Assembly (NCBI GenBank): GCA_036852015.1
Contig: JAANDG010000022.1
Span: 186,001 to 250,000 of the forward strand
Reading direction: 5' to 3'
Length of the DNA stretch: 64,000 nt
DNA from: Pelodera strongyloides
Taxonomy: Eukaryota; Nematoda; Chromadorea; Rhabditida; Rhabditidae
Below are positions 1 through 10,010 of this stretch, piece after piece (the first letter of the stretch is position 1; each line of letters begins with the position of its first letter). The notes under the pieces are model-generated. The model had not been told where the DNA came from. It saw nothing but the letters and a program-made list of their open reading frames with translations, and searched no databases. Position numbers and translations under genes: made by a program.

Positions 1-18
1 CGACCCAAAGCTAAACAT

Positions 19-28
19 TTTATTTATT
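19..28 (-). terminator. Polyadenylation signals of the DUF229 gene
   Basis: Two overlapping AATAAA hexamers on the minus strand, about 140 nt past the TGA stop at 165-167. The position fits a nematode 3' UTR. Confidence 0.6.
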
Positions 29-164
29 AAAAGTATTCAAGTAGAGTATACATGTAGGATAGGTAGCGTAGTAGGTAGATGATCCTAGAAAGATGAGAGA
101 AATAGAGAACATAACATAAAGGAAAGTGCTGTCATAAGCAAACTTCTGTTATAAAAAAGGTTGC

Positions 165-3100
165 TCACTTGAAGACAGCTCCGTCCCGACCTCTCGGGGG
201 AGAAAATGCTCTCATTTTGAACTCGAGGAATTCAACATCTGCCTCAACGGTCGTGTTGATCAGCTCGGCGTATCTAAATTGAAGAAGTTTAATGCGTCAC
301 TTGTTAGGTAAGTACCGCTCGCAATTGGAACAATTTGAAAACTACATACTCTCCCTTTGAAGCCATTGTTCAACTACTGGAGACTACCATAATCTTATAT
401 ACCTTGAAATTAAATAGATAAGGAAACAACGAGTTTTGTACGGAAGAACACTTTTACTTAACACAATTCTAAAACTATCTAAAATGTTTCTTTTCATTAT
501 TTACCTTCCCTGATCCCGTAGACCTTGCAGCACCATCTGATTGAGACTATAGATCTTCAGGTGATCAAAGTCATCGTGCATCTCGAGCTTTGTAACGCAG
601 GGAAGCTCACTTAGGTAATTTTGCATAATTTCCGACGCGGCATCGAAAGTGTCGGTTTCGCTGGAAGACATTTATTGAATAAATTATAATATACTTATGA
701 GATGGTACATTTTTGTTGTCAGCCTACATTACAGGCACATAGACATCGCCCAAACTACCCAGCAAAACTGGTCATTCCAAATCACTCAAGAACACTCACT
801 TAGTCGTGGTATTGGATCGTTCTTCATAGTATTCCATGCATAGACAATTGTTGGTGGGGATATGTGCCATTTCACAAGTACGGTTCCATTGTACTTGTTC
901 ACTAAGAAGGGGTACACCCCACTCGGCTGCAAAGCTTCACATAAAAGTTCCTAGTATTTAATTCTTTAATTTATTTTATACTCTGAATACTCTCTACTCT
1001 GAATAATCTGAATACTCTGAATATACTCTGAAATTTGAGCTTGATCACCAACAAATTAGATCACACCAACACGGCACCAACACGAGTAATGGAGTAATAA
1101 AGATCACACAAAAAGTTCAAGAAATACACAGGTAATAACTCACGCGGATCATTGTCATCATTAGGTCCGAAGGCGATTTCCCTCAACAATTTATGAATGT
1201 CGTAATTGCTTATCAGTCTGAAAATTATTCAATCAAATACCTTATTTTGCCCCATTAGATGCTTTTTTATCCCACTTCTCTGCGGCTCAATGGGGAGTTA
1301 GTAGCTCTTGTGCTTGAAAATCTTCATTTCCTGTAGGGATTTATAAGGACTTTCTTCCCCGTGGAAAACGACCCATGGCCGTTCTTGAACACTTTCACTT
1401 TCTATAGAGGAAATGAGGTACCATGTACCATATGCTCTGTTTCTACCTTTCAGACAGATGGCTAGTAAGTATTATACATGGAAAGCTTTGCCTCCTATCT
1501 ACACGAAAAGATATTCTAATTTTCTTGCTAATTTGTATGCATTATTTGAATTTTTTGGAAAGTTTCGTGTTACGATACGTATATTGGTATATTCCTCCTA
1601 CAGAAAGTGAAAGTGTTTACGAACGCCACGGAAGAAAGTGCTTATAAATCCTCTATTAGTTGCCAGCATATGTATGTACCTATTTCCCTTCTCGAAGTTT
1701 CAAAGACTAAAATGAAATAAAATAATTGGAATTAATCTATTCAAAAAAATACAATGGGATAGTCTTCACACACGTTTTCCCACCTGTTGGCGTTTAGCCG
1801 TAGATTGTAGAATTTCTCAACATTTGTCTTACGATATTTCTCCGGTAAATGAATTGCGAAAAACGGATTGCGCTCCTCCACTCGACCAGTAAAAGTACCC
1901 TGAAATTACTAGTTACGAGCAAGTAAAAAAACCTGGTAGCTGTACACACGCATGGAGTAACGCTATCTTATTACATAAAGGAGAAGAGTGTTTATGACTT
2001 TGTCACAGACTTTGTTTATGATTTTGTTTTTATGTGCACAACTAAATCTCTTCATAAAGAAAATTTCCTATTCACAATCGAAAAAGAAGATACAAAATCT
2101 TTGCCGCTGGCGAGAATCGAACACGTAGCAGCACAGAACCACTCGATTAACAGTCCAACGCTCTACCCGTTGAGCTATGCTAGCTTATGATGCGGGCAAT
2201 CCGTTGCTCTACATAAGAACACCTTCAATGGCAAAATTTGCATAGTACCTGTACCATTAGTCTAATGGGATTCCAGACTCATATTATAGGTTTCCACAAT
2301 CATGCATGACTTTGTAGACGTCTGAATGCGAGGGGCGCAAGTTTCACAAAGAAGAGAGAAAGAAGAGAGAAAGAGGAGAGAGAGAGAGAAAGAGAGAGAG
2401 AGAAGGTAGACATACAGAAGAGGAATGAACGACATCGAAAGAGACGGAGAGAAGAGCGAACGAGATAGTGTACCAGGGGAGAGTTATAGAGCGAGAGAGT
2501 GAAAGAACAGAATATGCACAGGGAGAGAGAGGCATACAATTAGAACAATAGTAGGGAAATTCCTTTTTTTAACTAGGGTAACAATCGGCGGAAGGCCGAT
2601 TCCGCCAGTCGGAGAAGAGCCCGTAGGGTTCGAACGGCTCGTATTCATATACTTGACTGACCACAGAAAGCTTCCCGTATATCTAGCCCTGTTTCCACTT
2701 CGGTGTGTGTTTTGAGTAATATTATGTGACCGAAATTATGTGGTTCAATTTTGTACAAATACCTTCAGGTCGTTTATTCGATTCCCATGATCGCTCATGA
2801 TGACCAGAGCAGTATTATCCGCTATTCCATTGTCGAAGAAGCGTTCCAAAGTTACCCTCAAATAATTTAGATCGATAAAAACTTCAGGTCCAAGAAAAAA
2901 AAGTAAGTCGGAAGATAATGGGGTTTCAAAGAATTCAAAATTCAAAGTATGCTAAATGATGCTCATTTGAACCAACTTTCACAGCGGCCTAGTGATGGGG
3001 TTTCAAAGTATTCTGTCAAATACTACCGTATGTTTGCACGATACCTGCATATATAATATGAAAAATAAAAAAATATTCTCGTGCAGTTCCAAAATAAGGT

Positions 3101-6100
3101 AAATTTTCAGCAGACTTTGAAACCCCATTATCTTCATGTGGACTTATGAATTTTTACTTTTTCGTCGTCCCAGGGCCCAGAATAATTATAAACCCAGAAA
3201 CATTGTAAAATAACCTTCGCATTCGAAAGTCACCTCAAATGATGATCGACGCTTCCAGTATTACTGTGTTCCTCATGCTTGTCAGCTAGAAAATTGAACG
3301 AAAAGTGGCAGTAATCCTTGAAAACTTTGGAGAATTCGAACATATTTGAGAGATATTCGACGGAGGTGATCTAAAATACATGTTTTTCCGTATATATATA
3401 AGCCTAAGCCTAAGCCTAAGCCTAAATAATATACTCAAATACAAAATTACTTCTCAACGTATATCAGAACTGCGCTGAACTATCGTATACCGTATGTAAG
3501 CACAAGATTAGGAAGATGTAGTGTAATTTACCAGTTGCAAGGCAAAGTGAAGTAGAAATATTAAGTGTTCGCCTGTCAACTGTCATCTATCTGTGTGAAC
3601 AAACTTATGTAATTAAAATCTTTGCACTACAAATCTCCCCACCGTTCCATCTTTCAAGCACTGTCCATTTGTATCCGGAGAAATTCCATGTTTACTATTA
3701 TACGCGTGATATGGCTTCAGGTAGAAATCGGTTGGTTTGGAGAAATCCTAAATACATTAGTATTATGTTGTTTTAAATGTCACGTGTATGAAATAAATGA
3801 CGATTGTGTAGCCATTTAAAGTGAATTTCTAACCGTATTCAGAGAAACTCTTTCTTGTTTCTTTGATGATTTTGTCTACGATTTTGCTAATAAAAATACT
3901 ATTCCACCTGAAAAGTGTGATTTTTGTAGTTCAACAATCCAAGCGAAGAATCCATTGTATCATCGTTTAGCATTGTGACGCAACCGCGATCTGAATAACG
4001 TAATAAATACAGTTGTCTAGCTTCTAAATTTAAAATGCCAAGCAGGCGCTTAAGGTACGAGCACATTTTCTCTGGCAATCTTTGAATGATTGCAGAACCA
4101 AAGTGTATTTGTACATGCGTGAGGTGATTCAAAATATGTGAACTGAGTGTAGCATCGACCTTATTCAGTTTATATACTTATTGTATTTCTTACTGGTTGT
4201 AGAATACTTAGCTCCGCAAATAGAAACTCTTACACGATGTCAGAGCAGGAAAAAAAACAATTCCCATGAATCATGAATATGAACTGATCATCCTAAAATT
4301 AGAAACCTACCCTTCATGATGTCCCAGATGAATTCCACATCTTCCAAAATAACGTATTCATCTGCGGGATTGTTTAGATGAATTGGCATTGGCCGCCCGG
4401 CTAGTACGGGAAGGAGGTTTGAAGCCGTATCGTAGCCACCCTCAAAAGTTAGAGTGAGGCCTTATCGTTGAAAGGGAACTGCATAATGATAATGGACTAT
4501 TGCCGCCTATTACTTGCACTAACACTACACATCATGGAACACAATTTGCATATAGGGGATGTATTTGTCCCTCTTGTTACATACCTTATTATACATGTTC
4601 ATCGTGACAAAATGCTTCTTCTGCATGTATTCGAACGTTTCTGGCATCTGACGTAGGAATTGATTTAGTGAAGTTGAATCGAGCGCCAGAATTGCGAGCG
4701 ATGGATACATCTAAAAATAATAATACTTCTTATCTCATTAGTAAAACCATTATTTTCAAACACTGTTGCAGCCGGTCATACTGCTTTCTTTTGCAGCCGG
4801 TCAAACTCAAATCGTGCACAAAGAACCCAATGTTGTCTAAATGTATACCCAGTTCCCAGGGCGTCCGTGGGTAAAGATAGGCATGAAGGTACCCATAGGA
4901 CCATGGGTAGCTATGCCCCCAAGGGAACCAAGTAGTTGTATTCAATAAATCGTTTACCGGATCGGCAACCACAATTCTCTTTTCTTCCTCATCTTGTTCT
5001 TTTTGTTCCTCAACAATAACTTCCTCGGCTTCCAGTTCAGTATTATCGACTTCAGTTTTGGTTGTCGACCGCTCTGAAGAAATTGCAAATTAAAGGGATA
5101 GGTTCATCTCGAATTGCACCATTTTTTATAATTTATATTGGTAGTATGGTCTATGACGTATGACGGTCAAAATGCGAAACTTGCAGTAAATTTCCTTTGC
5201 TCCTCGAGCCAGGATCAAGCTCAAAAGCTAAGCTACCTCGAATCTAGGAAACAACTGGCATACCGCAGCCGTAGTTAAACGGTACGCCAAACTGTCAATA
5301 GAAATCACAAGTCGCAATAGCGTTACAGGGCTAGAGGTGCAGAGAGTGTTGTGATAGACAGATGGTGAATATAAGGGCCCTGCATCTTCTAGCGGTTCCA
5401 GCCCTATCACCCTATTTCCAGCCCTAGCACTTGTAACACCGTTTGGCTTACTGTTTAACTATGGCTGCGGTATGCCAGTTGTTTTAAAAAGTCGAGGTAC
5501 CTTAGCTTTTGAGCTTGAACCTGGCTCGAGGAGCAAAGGAAATTTACTGCAATTTTCGCATTTTGTCCCTCATAAGTCATACTAGCAATAGAAATTATAA
5601 AAAAGGTGCAATTCGAGGTGAACCTATCCCTTTAACTCTGTATTATAGACAATATTAATTACCTGCTGATTACCAGCAAGTGTAAATAATAAAACCGTGA
5701 CATAAGATGGTCATACTAAATCGGATAATATGTACCTTTTGATAGACGGCGTAATTAACGAACGCTCTCTCGTAGATTTTAGCATTCGGTTCTTCCTTTG
5801 TGGCCTTATTGAAACATTGAACCACGAATTGATCATATGGAATAGATGTGAGCACGTTATATGGTACCTAAAGTAATGATCGTAAGATACGCCTTCCATG
5901 ATACTGATTGTGAGTACCGTAGCCTAAACGAGTTCCTTTATCGCCTAGGGGAGCTATGGAAGCATTGGCGTGTTCGCTTTAAATAACGCGACCTTGATTT
6001 TAACTTTAAAGCGAAATACCGGCAGGTTTTTTAAACATATCGCGTTCGCCAACTTTCTCATGCAGCTTATGTAGATTAGAATAAAAAATCGTATTAAATT

Positions 6101-7286
6101 CGAGCAAATTATAATAAATAAATGATACTTCAGTTGTCCACGATGCTTTTCATAAACCGGCCGGCCGGTAAAAAAGAACCTCTAACTCGTCTCCGAGCAA
6201 AAATCCCGTACTGTTCCGTTGTACTGCACCATACAGTGACCGCACTGAGCACCTGCAAATAAGGTAAATGAGGACGAGCGTAAAAGTAAGTTTAGAAGTT
6301 TAGACATTTAGACCCATATTGACGCTCAGCAGAGAATTTAACTCTGCGAAGTCAAAGGCTCGTATGACATTCATGATCCGAGCAGCTAACGACATTTTTT
6401 TAGTTGCTTCGCTTCCTGGCCAATGTTAACGATCATTGGGATCATTTTCCTCCGCAACTAGAGTTTTTGCTTAAAGCTTTCAAAATGCAACCTACGTGAA
6501 CTCGGGCACTAGTTTTCTCCTCCATATTCCCCTTTCTGCCGTTATTAATAAACGACCATCGTCTAGAAGACTGGCCAACTTTGGCATTGAAGAGTTGCAG
6601 TGAATAGGTCTAAAAGACTGACTTTATCAACAAACAATATACTGTACGTGTACCCTGTACCACTTCTTCAGTTACTTTCTCTATTCTGAATCTTTTTGTC
6701 AGATCCTTTACATTCTGCATCCTTCTCTTCTTCTAGAACACGACATATTGCGAAAGTGTCGGACGGCGAGATTTTGTCGAGATAGGCATTTTTCTCGACT
6801 ACGCTTCTTTTGCGGTGTGGAACTCTGATACCCACCTTTGATAAGAAATAAGTGGCAGTATTTCTTTTTCGTTTGGTGACAATAATGGCCAAACACATCC
6901 ATTCCGAGTGATTTCCAGAAAGTTTACTGAAAAGATCATAAGAATATAAGCCAAGGGATTCTTGTGTATGTATTGTAATAGTACCACTCAAAAATACCCT
7001 AATGCTAAAGCAAGTTAAACCCGAGCCCGCGAGGCGCGAGTATATGAGGTGCGTCGGACTACAGGCGTATAAGTTGTCCAACTACAGTACTCGATCCAAA
7101 TAACGTTGTAACGTAACATCAAACTTTGGTGCGCAATGTAAAGTTTAAAAAAAAAACACCTGCAGGATGTTGAAAAACTTCCGAATAATCCTCCAAATGG
7201 TCTGCAGTTTTAAAATAAGTCAGCTCGTTGTGATAGTTATACATAAAAATTGTGAGCACGAAAATCAGTATGACAATGAGCCATGC
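165..7286 (-). CDS. DUF229 family protein (sulfatase/alkaline-phosphatase-like), N-terminus incomplete
   Basis: Multi-exon minus-strand gene. Exons supported by splice sites and matching phase: 7160-7286, 6180-6252, 5736-5867, 4958-5071, 4585-4710, 4311-4440, 3908-3990, 3631-3747, 3234-3370, 2763-2856, 1784-1900, 1144-1217, 800-926, 505-660, 165-273 (stop TGA). The first exon encodes a hydrophobic anchor (AWLIVILIFVLTIFMYNY), suggesting a type II membrane protein. Family hallmarks: ALDSTSLNQFLRQMPETF (the D-S/T metal/nucleophile position of this fold), NLLPVLAGRPMP, CVTMLNDD, KPTDFYLKP, MSDHGNR and EERNPFF. DUF229 proteins are expanded in nematodes; their substrate is unknown. Oddities: an acidic insert (residues EEVIVEEQKEQDEEEK) just before the core, and an apparent 1-nt frameshift in exon 1784-1900 (six T where five keep the frame). 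The start codon and one or more exons between 6253 and 7159 were not resolved. Family call is firm; exon ends are inference. Confidence 0.85.
2103..2184 (-). pseudogene. tRNA-Asn(GTT)-like sequence, degenerate, long variable region
   Basis: On the minus strand a D-arm (GCTC-AACGGGTA-GAGC), an anticodon loop CTGTTAA (GTT) and a T-loop-like TTCGATT follow in tRNA order, with good pol III A and B box resemblance. The anticodon stem has one mismatch, the T-stem two, the acceptor stem pairs poorly, and about 15 nt separate anticodon stem and T-stem instead of about 5. It lies in a DUF229 intron. Most likely a decayed tRNA or tRNA-derived SINE head; an unusual class II-like nematode tRNA is possible but less likely. 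Confidence 0.5.
2340..2535. repeat. GA-rich simple repeat
   Basis: Imperfect (GA)n tract, densest at 2370-2405, in a DUF229 intron. The long open frames on its other strand are composition artefacts. Confidence 0.85.
2912..3133. mobile_element. Small palindromic repeat, inverted ends AAGATAATGGGGTTTCAAAG
   Basis: The left end AAGATAATGGGGTTTCAAAG is mirrored by CTTTGAAACCCCATTATCTT at the right end. A further GATGGGGTTTCAAAG copy inside suggests nesting. It lies in a DUF229 intron just upstream of exon 2763-2856. No coding capacity. Confidence 0.7.
3402..3425. repeat. Interstitial telomeric repeat (GCCTAA)4
   Basis: Four perfect copies of GCCTAA, the reverse complement of the nematode telomere unit TTAGGC, directly after a (TA)5 run. 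It sits in a DUF229 intron. Confidence 0.95.
5090..5635. mobile_element. Palindromic element family F (TTAAAGGGATAGGTTCA ends)
   Basis: About 545 bp foldback element. The left end TTAAAGGGATAGGTTCATCT mirrors the right end AGGTGAACCTATCCCTTTAA, and the inner arms (GCTCCTCGAGCCAGGATCAAG region) also mirror. It sits in a DUF229 intron between exons 4958-5071 and 5736-5867. A second copy at 21560-30414 is split by Helitrons. Confidence 0.85.
6005..6172. mobile_element. Palindromic element family A, copy 1 (degraded right end)
   Basis: Left end TTTAAAGCGAAATACCGGCA, interior with TTAGAATAAAAAATCG, right end CCGGCCGGCCGG without the usual TATTTCGCTTTAAA. A partial end (CGCTTTAAA) lies just before it near 5977-5985. 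Located in a DUF229 intron, close to the donor of exon 6180-6252. Confidence 0.75.
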
Positions 7287-7287
7287 C

Positions 7288-8416
7288 TAAACCAAAAATT
7301 GAACATTTCTAGGACTAGGTCCTTATTTAACTAATTATTCTTATTTTGATTTTAGTTAACTTATTATTGACTGTTTGCCTTTCAGTTACTTTATTATTAT
7401 TTTTATTACATGGACATGATGGCTTGATGTGCTTCTATGTTTTCTGTTATAGTAATGTTATCATCATCATGATGAGTCTCTTTCAATAGCCATTTCCTCT
7501 AATTTGATTTTGCCCAGATCCTGTTTTTAAAGGAGAGGAGTTCATGGATCAGGAGCGTTTTATAGCTCTATTTTATAGCGCTAGAAAGCCACCAGTTGAG
7601 CGCAAAGATCGGAAATTTCAACCGCAGAATAAGCCGGTTCCGCTTAGCTAGAGAGAGAGGGGTGAGTGAGAGAGTGAGGGAGAGAGTGAGTGTGTGAGAG
7701 AAAGGGAGAGATAGAGGAGAGAGAGAGAAATGGAGAGAGAGAGAGAGGAGAGAAGGCGAGTGCGAGAGAGAGTATGGAAGGAATAAGGATAAAAGAAAAA
7801 AGAATACAGGGAGCGAAATACAGAGAGAATTAAAAGATCAAGGATTTCTGTGAATTTTAACGGCAGACAGATAGCCGGTTTACCGTAGGAGAGCGAGAGA
7901 TGGTAGGGCGAAATAGAGGAAAGCAAGAGCAAGAGGTTAAAAGTTTCCACCTGGTACCGTTCAGGTAAACTTGGAGAAAGAAACAGGGGTCACGTGTTTT
8001 TTTTTGTTCATGTGTATTTTTTTATTATATAATATGAGTATATGTAAGCGCGTATGCTAGTACAGCCGCGCGCCAATAACATGTTAGCATTTGAGAAACA
8101 TTTATGTGAAATGACAGAAGTACGCAACCCGGGTACAGAAAGTACGCAGTAAGGAAAACGTACCGAGTACATTCTGTGTACTCTGACTCTTTGATCAACT
8201 TAGACCTTTGCGCCACACAAAATTCTACAAAATAATCCTCCTGGCACTAGCCCAAGGAAGTCGGTCGCCTAACGCTCAGGACCTCAGAATATGACGATAT
8301 GACGTCATATGACGATATGACGACCCCATAAGTCAAGCGTCATAAGCTTTGCACAATATATTGAACTAATAAAGAGGCAAAGCTTGTGGCGAAAAGATTA
8401 TTAATTCTTTATTTTA

Positions 8417-8422
<6 letters not shown>
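7288..8422. other. Region without a recognised gene; GA-rich tract at 7650-7950
   Basis: Holds imperfect (GA)n repeats (7650-7950) and short TATGACG repeats near 8290-8320. It probably includes the unresolved 5' end or promoter of the DUF229 gene. No exon with convincing protein resemblance was seen. Confidence 0.5.

Positions 8423-8480
<58 letters not shown>
8423..8480 (+). repeat. 58-base poly(A) run
   Basis: Uninterrupted A58. It abuts a coding-like segment on the minus strand (8481-8687), but with the wrong polarity to be that strand's retrocopy tail. Confidence 0.95.
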
Positions 8481-8482
<2 letters not shown>

Positions 8483-8687
8483 GGCAACGCCTTGAGTTGC
8501 ATAAGTCCGTGCATTTTCATGCGTTCCTGCGTAGATTCCCCGGCCGAATCCACCTTTATGACAGTAGGGTAGGCCAAGATCGTGTTTTAGTTGGTTGGTA
8601 GTAGTTTTGAAATTGAACAATCTTTTCTGAATGAAGTCGCGTCTACACACCCAAATATGATATTGGTAGCTTGGCACTTCGGAGCAC
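8481..8687 (-). pseudogene. Short ORF relic with an ADP-ribosyltransferase-like GxFGRGIY motif
   Basis: About 68 open codons on the minus strand, cut by the palindromic element at 8688 and running into poly(T) at its other end. It contains CHKGGFGRGIYAGTHENART, which recalls the FGKGIY..SK..NY stretch of PARP-type ADP-ribosyltransferases, although the spacing to the following Tyr is one residue short. No start, stop or partner exon was found. Treat as a fragment of unknown origin. Confidence 0.3.
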
Positions 8688-9145
8688 TTTAAAGGGAGAG
8701 GCCCATGAGAATAAAGTTTTCCTCAATTTATTTGTAAAGAATGTCCGGAATTTCAGAAATATTACTGTGAAAACGGCATTGCTTGAAGCCTAGAACTCAC
8801 AGAGTTATTCCCCGGCAAAGAGTTCGGCCAGGTACCGTAGTCAGAATCAATTCTCTCGCTTTTAGGGCATTCTTGTATTACAAACGCCTCTTTATAGTCG
8901 TACGAATGATCTTTATTCGTTTGACCATTCTTATATAGAGAAAAAATGCAAATGAACGGATATAAAGATAAAAACGAATTTTGACGTTGCTGACTACGGT
9001 ACCTAGCCGAACTGTTTGCCGGGGAATAACCCTGCGAGTTCGAGGCTTCACGCAATGCGGTTTTCACAGTAATATTTCTGAAATTCCGGACATTATGTGC
9101 AAGTAAATTAAGGAGAACTTTTTTCTCATGGGCCTCTCCCTTTAA
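8688..9145. mobile_element. Palindromic element family B, copy 1 (TTTAAAGGGAGAGGCCCATG ends)
   Basis: About 458 bp. End TTTAAAGGGAGAGGCCCATG mirrors CATGGGCCTCTCCCTTTAA; the inner arms GGTACCGTAGTCAG / CTGACTACGGTACC also mirror. Full copies at 40418-40887 and 54625-55083, a broken one at 43672-44054. Confidence 0.9.
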
Positions 9146-10010
9146 CTCCAGTTACGGCAAAAAATTGAGTAAGTTTCACGAAAAATCGGGTAGCATGGGT
9201 ACCATAAATATATTGATAAAACACCGAGTGCACATTATAAGCTAAAATGTCAGCGCGAAAGTAAATCCTCTAACAATAATGAATAGAGTTAAACATAGAC
9301 AAAGAAAAACAGCATGTCTCAGAGTATACGTTCATACGTTTTTTACAATTTTTCAACATGAATAATTGCGCATAGTGTAATAGTTCAAATGTACAAATCA
9401 AGGGTGCAAGCACATGTTCCAGGAAGGAAATTATGCAAAAAGAATCTCCGATATGCCGCAGAGCGCGCAAAATTTTGATGTCTCCTTCTTTTGGAAACAG
9501 GTTCAATAATAATGCACTTGAATATTGCTAGCCGCCAAGTGACATTTCTCGTCAAAAATTTGATCGCTCTCCCAATTCGCGCCTGATCTTTAGGCTATAT
9601 GGGAAGGGAAATTATAATATAGTGCAAAGGTCTATCCTTTCCCAAATTTTAGCCAGATCAAGCTAGATTTTCCCAAAATGTATTTAATACAAGGTGAACA
9701 TCAATGTTAAATAATTGAGTCTCAGCCTCAAGTGAAATTGATAGCCAATCTTTAGCTCATAATTTGGCTGTTCTGATTTAGAAAACCGTTTAGCTGAAAA
9801 GTCTAGCCCGAGGCAAAACCGAAATTGCCTAGCTAGACCCCCATCTGGCGGGACATGTTATGCCACAAAGTGAGCAAGATCACCGGTAATGTTAAGCACC
9901 GACTAGCCGTTGTGTGTTTTGTATGGCAGCAAACCAAACAGACCACCTACTACATTACAAGCACATTTTATACAAAATCAGAACATTTTCAATAAAATGT
10001 TGACATATTA
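9146..10010. other. Intergenic stretch, nothing recognised
   Basis: AT-rich with short open frames of random length and no splice-supported exon. It forms the 3' flank of the minus-strand gene ending at 10011. Confidence 0.4.

Noticed and set aside
2300..2539. Ser/Leu-rich open frames at 2300-2539 and 7648-7950
   Set aside because: Composition of GA-rich simple repeats, no supporting signals.
8481..8687. Processed pseudogene with poly(A) tail
   Set aside because: The A run lies on the plus strand beyond the 3' end of a minus-strand frame (poly(T) on that strand), the wrong polarity for a retrocopy.
9270..9506. 78-codon minus-strand frame
   Set aside because: No resemblance, no splice sites in phase, ordinary AT-rich intergenic sequence.
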